14,840 nt of DNA from an uncultured Agathobaculum sp. Its GTDB lineage: Bacteria > Bacillota > Clostridia > Oscillospirales > Butyricicoccaceae. The notes below the pieces were generated by a model. That model was not told where the DNA came from, ran no database searches, and saw only the letters and a list, made by a program, of their open reading frames with translations. The stretch spans positions 1 to 14,840 of the forward strand of contig CALWEB010000122.1 of assembly GCA_944376955.1 (NCBI GenBank), read 5' to 3'. Below, piece after piece: positions 6,481 through 12,516 of the stretch. The translations under genes and the position numbers were made by a program. Position 1 is the first letter of the stretch; each line of letters starts with the position of its first letter.

Positions 6481-6906
6481 ATGCGATATCTGATTCTGGT
6501 CAGCCACGGGACCTTTGCACCGGGGCTGCACAACGCGGTTGGCATGATGGCCGGTGCTGGCCGCGAGGATATCCGCTCGACCAGTCTGCTGGATGGAATG
6601 GATGTGGACACCTACCGGAAGGCGTTTGCCGAACTGGTCGCAGACATCACCGAGGCGGACGAGATCCTGCTGTTTGCCGACATCATCGGCGGCTCGCCGC
6701 TGACAACCGCGATGGAGGTCCTGACGGAAAAGGGCCTGCTTGCAAACACGGCCGCGATCGGCGGTATGAACCTGCCGCTGGTGCTGACCGCTGCGTTTGC
6801 AGACGCGGACACACCGCTGGCGCAGGTAGCGGCTGAGATCATGGAAGAGGGCCGCGGGCAGCTCAAGCCGTTCGAACTGGATGGCGGCGACGAGGACGAA
6901 ATCTGA
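6481..6906 (+). CDS. PTS mannose-family IIA component
   Basis: 141 aa; ATG is preceded by GAAAGGGG (6465-6472). The start MRYLILVSHGTFAPGL contains the phosphorylated His9, and FADIIGGSP carries Asp67, the conserved acidic residue near the active His in E. coli IIA-Man. Length and motifs fit a stand-alone IIA of the mannose/fructose/sorbose family, here not fused to IIB. It accepts phosphate from HPr-P and passes it to IIB in the cytoplasm. The C-terminus is acidic (DGGDEDEI). It is the first gene of the PTS operon, behind its own promoter and the half-site cluster. Substrate cannot be read from this subunit. Confidence 0.95.
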   Translation: MRYLILVSHGTFAPGLHNAVGMMAGAGREDIRSTSLLDGMDVDTYRKAFAELVADITEADEILLFADIIGGSPLTTAMEVLTEKGLLANTAAIGGMNLPLVLTAAFADADTPLAQVAAEIMEEGRGQLKPFELDGGDEDEI

Positions 6907-6948
6907 CGGTACAGTACCATATGAAAATCAAACAAGGAGGAAAATCGT

Positions 6949-7446
6949 ATGTCTATTTCATTTATCCGTGTGGATGACCGTATGATCCACGGCCAGACCT
7001 GCACCCGCTGGGCGCTCGAATATCCCTGCGACGGCTTGATCGCTGTCAATGACAAGGCGGCGAAAACGCCGGTGCTCAAGGCAGCTTACAAGAATGCCAG
7101 CGATAAAAAGACCTTTGTCTGGTCGCTCGACGAGTGGCGCGCCAAGTGCGGCAAGGTGCTGGCGAGCAAGGACCGTTACTTCCTGATCACCAAGGACCCG
7201 ATCACAATGAAGAAAATCCTCGTGGATGATGGCTTTGATCCCGGCGAGGTCAAGACGGTCATCATCGGGCCGTGCAACGACCGCGAGGGCGCGGTCAAGC
7301 TGGGCAACAACCAGTCGATCACACAGGAAGAGGCAGACGCACTGGAGGCCATCATGCAGAAGGGCTACGAAGTGGAGTTTGCCCTGATCAAGGAAGCCGC
7401 TATCGGCAACTGGACCAAGTTCCGCGGCCAGTTCGGCTATAAATAA
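6949..7446 (+). CDS. PTS mannose/fructose/sorbose-family IIB component
   Basis: 165 aa; AAGGAGG at 6934-6940 precedes ATG 6949. The N-terminus ISFIRVDDRMIHGQTCTRW holds the phosphoacceptor His14 in the family signature R-[VI]-D-D-R-[LM]-I-H-G-Q. The rest fits the usual ~160-aa IIB domain (VNDKAAKTPVLKAAY, then TVIIGPCNDREGAVKLG near the phosphate site). It transfers phosphate from IIA to the sugar during transport through IIC/IID. The 42-base gap from IIA has no terminator. The 80-base gap to IIC contains a hairpin that might set different subunit levels. Confidence 0.95.
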   Translation: MSISFIRVDDRMIHGQTCTRWALEYPCDGLIAVNDKAAKTPVLKAAYKNASDKKTFVWSLDEWRAKCGKVLASKDRYFLITKDPITMKKILVDDGFDPGEVKTVIIGPCNDREGAVKLGNNQSITQEEADALEAIMQKGYEVEFALIKEAAIGNWTKFRGQFGYK

Positions 7447-7452
7447 GTAGAA

Positions 7453-7475
7453 AACCCGCAGTTGGGCTGCGGGTT
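7453..7475 (+). other. Intercistronic hairpin between IIB and IIC
   Basis: AACCCGCAG (7453-7461) and CTGCGGGTT (7467-7475) pair perfectly around a TTGGG loop, 7 bases after the IIB stop. GGAGAG rather than a T-run follows, so it is not a normal terminator. It may protect the IIA-IIB mRNA 3' end or reduce read-through. Confidence 0.6.
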
Positions 7476-7512
7476 GGAGAGAAATACAAAAAGGGGCTAT
7501 ATCAGAAAGGTT

Positions 7513-7518
7513 AGGTGA
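7513..7518 (+). promoter_or_regulatory. Ribosome binding site deciding the IIC start
   Basis: AGGTGA matches the 3' part of AAGGAGGTGA and lies 8 bases before ATG 7527. The in-frame GTG at 7515 falls inside it, so ATG 7527 is preferred. AGAAAGG at 7504-7510 could serve the GTG instead, which would add four residues. Confidence 0.5.
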
Positions 7519-7526
7519 AGGATTTT

Positions 7527-8387
7527 ATGGAAATCCAGGTATGGCAGGCAGCATTGTTTGGCTTGTTCGCCTGTTTGGCGTCCATGCCCGGCCTTGGCGG
7601 CACGGTATTTGGCAACTACACTCTGGGCCGTCCGCTCGTGGCGGGTCTGGTGGTCGGCCTGATCATGGGCGACGTGCAGACCGGTATCTATCTGGGCGCG
7701 GCAATTCAGGTTGTTTACATCGCACTGGTTACGCCCGGCGGCACTGTATCCGCCGACGTGCGTGCAATCTCCTACATCGGCATCCCGCTGTCCATCGTTG
7801 CAGTACACGGCATGGGTTTGAGCCCGGCTTCCCCGGAGGGACAGGCGATGGCGGTTACCCTCGGTTCTGCCGTTGGTACGCTGGGCACGGTGCTGTTCTA
7901 TGGCACCGCAACGGTCAACCTCGTTTGGCAGCACATGGGCTGGAAGGCGCTTGAAAAGGGCAATCTGAAAAAACTCTATGTGGTGGATATGGGGCTGCCG
8001 TGGATTTCGCACATCCTGTGCTCGTTTATCCCGACGTTTATCATCACCAAGGTCGGCGTCAACATGGTTGACCTGATGAAGGCTTACCTGCCGATGGACG
8101 GCATTGCCATGAAAACGCTGTTTACGGTCGGCTCGCTCCTCCCGGCAGTCGGTATTGCGATCCTGCTCAAGCAGGTGGCAACCAAGCCGGTCGATCTGCT
8201 GACTTTCCTGTTTGGCTTTACGCTGGCGGCCTGCATGGGCCTGAACCTGATTGCAGCATCGGTGGTTGGCGGGTTCTTTGCCGTCATCAACTACCGCATC
8301 AAGCTGCTGAGTATGCAAAAGGCCGCACCCGCTGCTGCGCTGGACGCCGGCACGGATGGATTTGACGACGACGAGGAGGAGATTTGA
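7527..8387 (+). CDS. PTS mannose/sorbose-family IIC membrane component
   Basis: 286 aa from ATG 7527 (alternative GTG 7515). A multi-helix membrane protein of the EII-Sor/IIC-Man type. The family signature MGDVQTGIYLGAAIQVVYI, with regularly spaced Gly and G48-D49, is at 47-65. Further hydrophobic stretches run to about residue 255. With IID it forms the sugar channel that delivers substrate to phospho-IIB. The tail is short and very acidic (FDDDEEEI); its GAG GAG GAG codons also contain the ribosome site of the IID gene, whose ATG is 2 bases past this stop. Subunit identity is certain, but substrate is not predictable from sequence alone. Confidence 0.94.
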   Translation: MEIQVWQAALFGLFACLASMPGLGGTVFGNYTLGRPLVAGLVVGLIMGDVQTGIYLGAAIQVVYIALVTPGGTVSADVRAISYIGIPLSIVAVHGMGLSPASPEGQAMAVTLGSAVGTLGTVLFYGTATVNLVWQHMGWKALEKGNLKKLYVVDMGLPWISHILCSFIPTFIITKVGVNMVDLMKAYLPMDGIAMKTLFTVGSLLPAVGIAILLKQVATKPVDLLTFLFGFTLAACMGLNLIAASVVGGFFAVINYRIKLLSMQKAAPAAALDAGTDGFDDDEEEI

Positions 8388-8389
8388 CC

Positions 8390-9211
8390 ATGGCTGAAAA
8401 GAAGCTTTCTAAAAAGGCGCTTGCGAAATCCTTCCGCAACTGGTATTATGGCCATCTGACCTGCTTCTCTCAGGAGCATATGCAGACGTTCGGCTACCTG
8501 TGCGCCATGCTCCCGCTGGTGGAGGAGCTGTATGAAACCAAGGAGGAGCAGAAGGAAGCCCTCCAGACCTATTCCGCATTCTTCAACACCGAGCCGCAGC
8601 TCGGCACGGTGATCGTCGGTATGACCGCAGGTCTCGAAGAGGCCAAGGCCAACGGCGAAGAGATTGACGGCGAAATGATCAACGGTATCCGCGCCGGCCT
8701 GATGGGCCCGGTTGCCGGCATCGGTGACAGCCTGCTTGTCGGCACGCTCATCCCGATCCTGCTGGGCGTTGCGCTGGGCATGTCGTCCGGCGGCTCGCCG
8801 CTCGGCGCAATCTTCTACATCCTGGTTTACAACATCGTGCTGACGCTCGGTATGCGCTTCCTGTATTATAAGGGCTATGAACTGGGCGGCAAGGCAGTGG
8901 AACTGATCGTCGGTGAAAAGGCCAATGCCATCCGTGAGTCGGTCATCATGCTGGGTACGATTGTCATCGGCGCGGTTGCTGCAACGTGGATTTCGATTAC
9001 GACCCCCATGGTGCTGCCCGGCGATATCGCCTTGCAGACGGGCGTACTGGATACGATCTTCCCCAAAATCCTGCCGTTGGCAGCGGTCATGTTCTGTTAC
9101 TGGCTGATGAGCAAAAAGAAAATGGCACCGACGACCGTCATGCTCATTCTGGTCGGCGTGGCGCTGGTTGGCGTGCTGCTCGGCTTCTTTGACCCGCAGC
9201 TGAGCTACTAA
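8390..9211 (+). CDS. PTS mannose-family IID membrane component
   Basis: 273 aa; ATG 8390 is chosen because GAGGAGG (8373-8379) precedes it. An upstream in-frame TTG at 8384 overlaps the IIC stop and is less likely. Signatures are FFNTEPQLGTVIVGMTAGLEE (64-84) and GLMGPVAGIGDSLLVGTLIPI (103-123). Hydrophobic helices then continue to the C-terminus, which ends FFDPQLSY. IID exists only in this PTS family and partners IIC in the membrane. Together with the three previous genes it completes a four-polypeptide system. The basic N-terminus KKLSKKAL is echoed in the next small protein. Confidence 0.96.
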   Translation: MAEKKLSKKALAKSFRNWYYGHLTCFSQEHMQTFGYLCAMLPLVEELYETKEEQKEALQTYSAFFNTEPQLGTVIVGMTAGLEEAKANGEEIDGEMINGIRAGLMGPVAGIGDSLLVGTLIPILLGVALGMSSGGSPLGAIFYILVYNIVLTLGMRFLYYKGYELGGKAVELIVGEKANAIRESVIMLGTIVIGAVAATWISITTPMVLPGDIALQTGVLDTIFPKILPLAAVMFCYWLMSKKKMAPTTVMLILVGVALVGVLLGFFDPQLSY

Positions 9212-9239
9212 AAAGATGGTTGGAAAGGAGTTTTCGCGG

Positions 9240-9524
9240 ATGAAAACCAAACTGAGTAAGAAAGCGCTGCTGCAAGAGGCAGCGCAGCAAAAGGACGCAC
9301 TGAAGCGTCTGTCCGTCTGGCTGAGGAACGCGATGCTCCTTTCCTCCTGCGCTGCGGTGCTGGCCTGGTGGGGGCTGAGTGGAGCCGGACTGCGTCTGGC
9401 ATGTGGCGTGGCCGGGATTATACTGGCGGCGGTCAGCGTGGCCTGCGCCGCCCTCCTCGGGCTGGGCATCCGCAACGGACGCCGCAATGTGGCACATATC
9501 CTGAAGGCGGTGGAGCAGGCATGA
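9240..9524 (+). CDS. Small two-helix membrane protein linked to the PTS operon
   Basis: 94 aa. ATG 9240 is preferred because AAAGGAG (9224-9230) lies 9 bases upstream; an in-frame ATG at 9216 has no ribosome site. The N-terminus is basic and Gln-rich (MKTKLSKKALLQEAAQQKD). Two hydrophobic helices follow, at about 31-46 and 51-77, and then a short basic tail (RNGRRNVAHILKAVEQA). Both ends are probably cytoplasmic. I do not recognise a family. It is 28 bases after IID and its stop overlaps the next gene's ATG, so it belongs to the operon. It might be an accessory or assembly subunit of the IIC/IID complex; this is a guess from position. Confidence 0.8.
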   Translation: MKTKLSKKALLQEAAQQKDALKRLSVWLRNAMLLSSCAAVLAWWGLSGAGLRLACGVAGIILAAVSVACAALLGLGIRNGRRNVAHILKAVEQA

Positions 9525-10342
9525 AGCAAACCAGGGACACCGCGTTTCCCCTTCGCCTGTTGTGTCTGGATATTGACGGAACGCTGCTGGACACCGCACA
9601 TCAACTGCCGCCCGAAAATCGGGTGGCAGTGCATTATGCCGCGGCAAAGGGCGTCAGCGTCTGTCTGCTGTCGGCACGGCCGCCGCAGGCCATCGCGCCG
9701 ATTGCGCGGGCGCTGGGTGTGCCTGGACTGGTCGCGAGCTTTGGCGGCGCGCTGATTCAGGATGGGGAAAAGCGGATTTTTGACCGCAGAATGCCGGCGG
9801 ATACTGCGCGGACAGTGCTTCGTCTGGCACAGGAGCAAGGCATTTCGCTCAGCCTGTACCGCGATACCGATTGGTTTGTCGCGCAGGAAGACCGGTGGAG
9901 CGCCGGGGAGGGCGCGATCACCGGGTTGCGCCCGCAGATTGCCGCGCTGGATGCGGTGGTGGCAGAAGGCGCGCCGCATAAGCTGCTGTGCATGGGCGAA
10001 GCGGCGCACATCGACCGCTTCCTTGCCATCCTGCAAGGGGAAACCTTGACAGCCGATCTGCTCCGCTCCAAGGATGAATATCTGGAGATTGTGCCGCAGC
10101 AGGCAGGCAAGGCGGAAGCGCTGCGGGCGGTGTGCCGCTATTTGCATCTTTCGCCGGCACAGGCGATGGCGATTGGCGACCATGATATTGATTGCGCCTT
10201 GCTTTGCGCGGCAGGCATCGGCGTGGCAATGGGCAATGGTTCCCCGGCCGCGCGGCAGGCTGCGGACTGGATTGCGCCGGATAACGACCACGCAGGGGTG
10301 GCAGACGCGATCTATCATTGGATCAAGGAGGAAAAGGCATGA
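9521..10342 (+). CDS. Cof-type HAD-family phosphatase (first of a tandem pair)
   Basis: 273 aa; ATG 9521 overlaps the previous stop (ATGA). Motif I is LDIDGTLLD (D17 nucleophile, D19 acid/base), motif II is the Ser in LLSARP (S51), motif III is K197 in QQAGKAEAL and motif IV is IGDHDIDCALL (D220, D224). The motif IV Asn normally found in GDSxND of Cof proteins is replaced (DID). The central region (~85-185) is the C2B-type cap. Such enzymes dephosphorylate sugar phosphates, nucleotides or similar metabolites in the cytoplasm. Here the position after a PTS suggests a role with the imported phosphorylated sugar or its overflow. The catalytic residues look intact, so it is probably active; substrate is unknown. 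Confidence 0.88.
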   Translation: MKQTRDTAFPLRLLCLDIDGTLLDTAHQLPPENRVAVHYAAAKGVSVCLLSARPPQAIAPIARALGVPGLVASFGGALIQDGEKRIFDRRMPADTARTVLRLAQEQGISLSLYRDTDWFVAQEDRWSAGEGAITGLRPQIAALDAVVAEGAPHKLLCMGEAAHIDRFLAILQGETLTADLLRSKDEYLEIVPQQAGKAEALRAVCRYLHLSPAQAMAIGDHDIDCALLCAAGIGVAMGNGSPAARQAADWIAPDNDHAGVADAIYHWIKEEKA

Positions 10343-11145
10343 AATACCGTTTGCTTGCGCTCGATTTGGATGGTACACTGCTCAATTCGCAAAAGGAGAT
10401 CACGCCAGAAACCCGCAAGGCCCTTGCATGGGCGAAGGCGCGCGGTGTTTATGTGGTGTTGGCCACCGGGCGGATTGTCGGCGAAGCGGCGGAGTTTGCC
10501 CGCGAAATCGCTTGCGAAGACCGGATGGTCACTGCAGGCGGTGCGGCGATTGCCACTGCCTCCGACGAGCGCATTTTGGAAAGCTGGGCGATGCCCTGCG
10601 AGATCGGTGCGCAGGCGGTCGCCGCCGTGCAGGATCTACCCGTGCGCGTGATGATCTATGTGGGCGATAAAATTTATATCAATCCGTTTTCTGATCGAGA
10701 TTTTGTGCAGAATTACCGGGTCGAAGGGTTTCACGCCAATAAGGTGGTGCTGGACGATATCGCGGGCACCATCCGTGCGCGGGGGCTGGATGTGACCAAG
10801 GTCTATGCGATTGGCGAACGCGCCGATCTGGACAAGGCATTGCAAATCATCCGCCCGTTGCCGGGCATCACCATCACCAGCTCGGGCAGCGATAACTTTG
10901 AGGTCATGCCGGCAGGCGTGGACAAGGGGACGGCGCTGATCCGCTTGGGAGAAATGCTCGGCGTTGCGCCGGAGGAGATGGTCGCCATTGGCGACAGCGA
11001 TAACGATGCCGCGATGCTGCGCGCGGTCGGGATGCCGGTTGCGATGGGCAATGCAGAGCCGGCGTTCCAGCAGCTGGCGCGGTATGTGACGCAGGACTGT
11101 GATCACGATGGCGTGGCACAGGCAGTCTATCATATTTTTTCGTGA
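10339..11145 (+). CDS. Cof-type HAD-family phosphatase (second of a tandem pair)
   Basis: 268 aa. ATG 10339 has AAGGAGG at 10325-10331 and overlaps the preceding stop by 4 bases. All HAD motifs are canonical: LDLDGTLLNS (D9, D11), LATGR (T43), GVDKGTAL (K196) and IGDSDNDAAML (D219, D223). The segment between about 85 and 190 is the C2 cap that selects substrate. It is clearly homologous to its upstream neighbour but divergent, so the pair is probably an old duplication, not a recent copy. The likely reaction is phosphate removal from a sugar phosphate or similar small metabolite. Why two are kept in one operon is unclear; different cap sequences suggest different substrates. Confidence 0.92.
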   Translation: MKYRLLALDLDGTLLNSQKEITPETRKALAWAKARGVYVVLATGRIVGEAAEFAREIACEDRMVTAGGAAIATASDERILESWAMPCEIGAQAVAAVQDLPVRVMIYVGDKIYINPFSDRDFVQNYRVEGFHANKVVLDDIAGTIRARGLDVTKVYAIGERADLDKALQIIRPLPGITITSSGSDNFEVMPAGVDKGTALIRLGEMLGVAPEEMVAIGDSDNDAAMLRAVGMPVAMGNAEPAFQQLARYVTQDCDHDGVAQAVYHIFS

Positions 11146-11194
11146 AGCCTGCTCCCGTGCAGGGGAGAAGGGCCGCAGAGGAGGAGCGTTGCAT

Positions 11195-11386
11195 ATGAAA
11201 AGCTATATCACCATTCCGGAAGCCGCCGTCAAATGGGGCGTGAGTGCGCAGCAGGTGCGCAGCGGCTGTGAGAAATCCCGCATCAGCGGTGTGATTCGCC
11301 TGAGCCGTCGGTGGTTGATTCCGGAGGACGCCATTTTGCCGCCGGAACTGGAATACGCCGCGTCCAAGCGCAGCATACCGGCATAA
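11195..11386 (+). CDS. Small excisionase/MerR-like helix-turn-helix protein
   Basis: 63 aa; a purine-rich site AGAGGAGGAG (about 11178-11187) lies 8 bases before ATG 11195. The pattern ITIPEAAVKWGVSAQQVRSGC followed by RISGVIRLSRRWLIPEDA fits the excisionase-type winged HTH: helix-turn-helix at ~7-27, basic wing and the conserved W-x-I-P near 40-43. Stand-alone proteins of this type are common in Clostridia outside mobile elements. No integrase, att repeat or other phage feature is nearby, so a recombination role is unlikely. It may be a small DNA-binding regulator of its operon. Target unknown. Confidence 0.75.
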   Translation: MKSYITIPEAAVKWGVSAQQVRSGCEKSRISGVIRLSRRWLIPEDAILPPELEYAASKRSIPA

Positions 11387-11427
11387 GTGCGCGCATAGCA
11401 AAGCAATAAGAGACAGGGGGCAAAACA

Positions 11428-12318
11428 ATGGCGCAAACCGATCTGCATATGCACTCGTCGTGCAGCATGGATGGGGAGATATCCCCGCGCGGGCTGGCGG
11501 AGCTGTGTTGTCAGGAGGGCGTGACCCTGGCTGCGTTGACCGATCATAACGAGGTGGCAGGCGCCGCGGAATTTATCTGGCGCAGTGCCCAGCTCGGGGT
11601 ACATGCAATCCCCGGAGTGGAATGGGACTGCATGTATGGTGAGAACCATCTGCATATCCTCGGCTACGGCATTGATATTGCCAACGCGGCGCTTTTACGG
11701 ACAGTGCAGGCGGTGCGCGGGCTGCAAGCCGAAGCCGGCCTGCGGCTCATGGATGCCGTTGCGGCGCTGGGGATTGCGTTTGACCGCGAGCAGGTGCTGG
11801 AACTGGCGGGAGACGGCGCGGTGTGCGCGGAAACCATCGTGCAATCCGCGCTGCAACTCCCCCAAAATCACACCCATCCGCTGCTCCGTCCGCTGTTGCC
11901 GGGTGGCGCGCTGGCAAGCCAGCCACTGGTCAATTTTTATTGGTCGGTGTGCGCACCGGGCAAGCCCGCGCATGTGCCGGTCGATTTTATGACGGCCGGA
12001 CAGGCAGTCGATTTGATCCATGAAGCCAGCGGGATTGCGGTTTTGGCGCACCCGGGCGCCAGCATTGCGGAGGAGACGGTGCTGGACGAGGTGCTTCGGC
12101 TGCCGCTCGATGGCGTGGAAGCCTTCAGCAGCTATCATACAGCGCAGCAGGCAGAATGGTACGCCGCCAAAGCAGCAGAACGGCATCTGTTGATCAGCGG
12201 CGGCAGCGATTTCCATGGCAGGATCAAGCCGGATATCCGTCTGGGTGCTGTGGATTGGCAGGGGCGCGAAGCCGAGGCGAAAGACGCGCTGATTGCAGCG
12301 CTGAAGCACTCCCCCTGA
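11428..12318 (+). CDS. PHP-domain phosphoesterase (YciV/RNase AM-like)
   Basis: 296 aa; CAGGGGG lies upstream of ATG 11428. The PHP metal motifs are all present: DLHMHSSCSMDG (H7, H9, D15), LTDHNEV (H40), GVEWDC (E65), ENHLHILGYG (H74, H76), VLAHPGA (H208), the His in SSYH (H237) and SGGSDFHG (D261, H263). The large insertion at about 85-195 is typical of the YciV-like group, which hydrolyses nucleoside 3',5'-bisphosphates or short RNA 5' ends; other PHP proteins are histidinol phosphatases. The histidinol-phosphatase option is less likely because the layout matches YciV and no his genes are near. It ends the apparent PTS operon, although no terminator is visible after it. Substrate is inferred from family. 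Confidence 0.88.
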   Translation: MAQTDLHMHSSCSMDGEISPRGLAELCCQEGVTLAALTDHNEVAGAAEFIWRSAQLGVHAIPGVEWDCMYGENHLHILGYGIDIANAALLRTVQAVRGLQAEAGLRLMDAVAALGIAFDREQVLELAGDGAVCAETIVQSALQLPQNHTHPLLRPLLPGGALASQPLVNFYWSVCAPGKPAHVPVDFMTAGQAVDLIHEASGIAVLAHPGASIAEETVLDEVLRLPLDGVEAFSSYHTAQQAEWYAAKAAERHLLISGGSDFHGRIKPDIRLGAVDWQGREAEAKDALIAALKHSP

Positions 12319-12343
12319 AGTGGGAACGACCGGCATGAATGCG

Positions 12344-12372
12344 TTGACGGGGCGTGGCACTCCGGCTATAAT
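12344..12372 (+). promoter_or_regulatory. Near-consensus sigma-A promoter upstream of the helicase
   Basis: TTGACG (12344-12349), a 17-bp spacer and a perfect TATAAT (12367-12372) make the best promoter in the window. Transcription would start near 12379 and leave a leader of about 138 nt before the helicase ATG. Confidence 0.85.
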
Positions 12373-12378
12373 GGAGAA

Positions 12379-12516
12379 GAACATGGATACGGGCGCATTT
12401 GCCCGGTTCCTCGCGTCTTCCAAGAGGACAGCGGCCGTGTCTTGGGGCTGGAAAAGCCCTAAGGCACGGCCTGTTGGTGTTTCTATGGGGACAATCTCCA
12501 GACTACGGGGTGCCAT
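12379..12516 (+). ncRNA. Structured 5' leader or small RNA with a 17-bp hairpin
   Basis: The region between the strong promoter and the helicase start has no convincing ORF but has clear RNA folds. The main stem pairs 12433-12449 (GGCCGTGTCTTGGGGCT) with 12455-12471 (AGCCCTAAGGCACGGCC): 17 bp including two G-U wobbles, with a GGAAA loop. Smaller hairpins are CGGGC/GCCCG (within 12390-12405), TCCTC/GAGGA flanking about 12409-12428, and TGGGGA/TCTCCA (within 12486-12500). No T-run follows the main stem, so it is not a simple terminator. I could not match it to a known riboswitch, T-box, SRP RNA or a convincing 6S RNA closing stem. A cis-regulatory leader or an unidentified small RNA are both possible. 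Confidence 0.45.

Noticed and set aside
6908..6918. GGTAC-A-GTACC palindrome between IIA and IIB
   Set aside because: The loop of one base cannot form an RNA hairpin, no other copy is seen, and 11 bp is too short to claim an operator.
8291..10378. 695-codon open frame on the - strand across IID, the small membrane protein and the first phosphatase
   Set aside because: Antisense to well-supported genes, low-complexity His/Arg/Gln composition, no recognisable motif.
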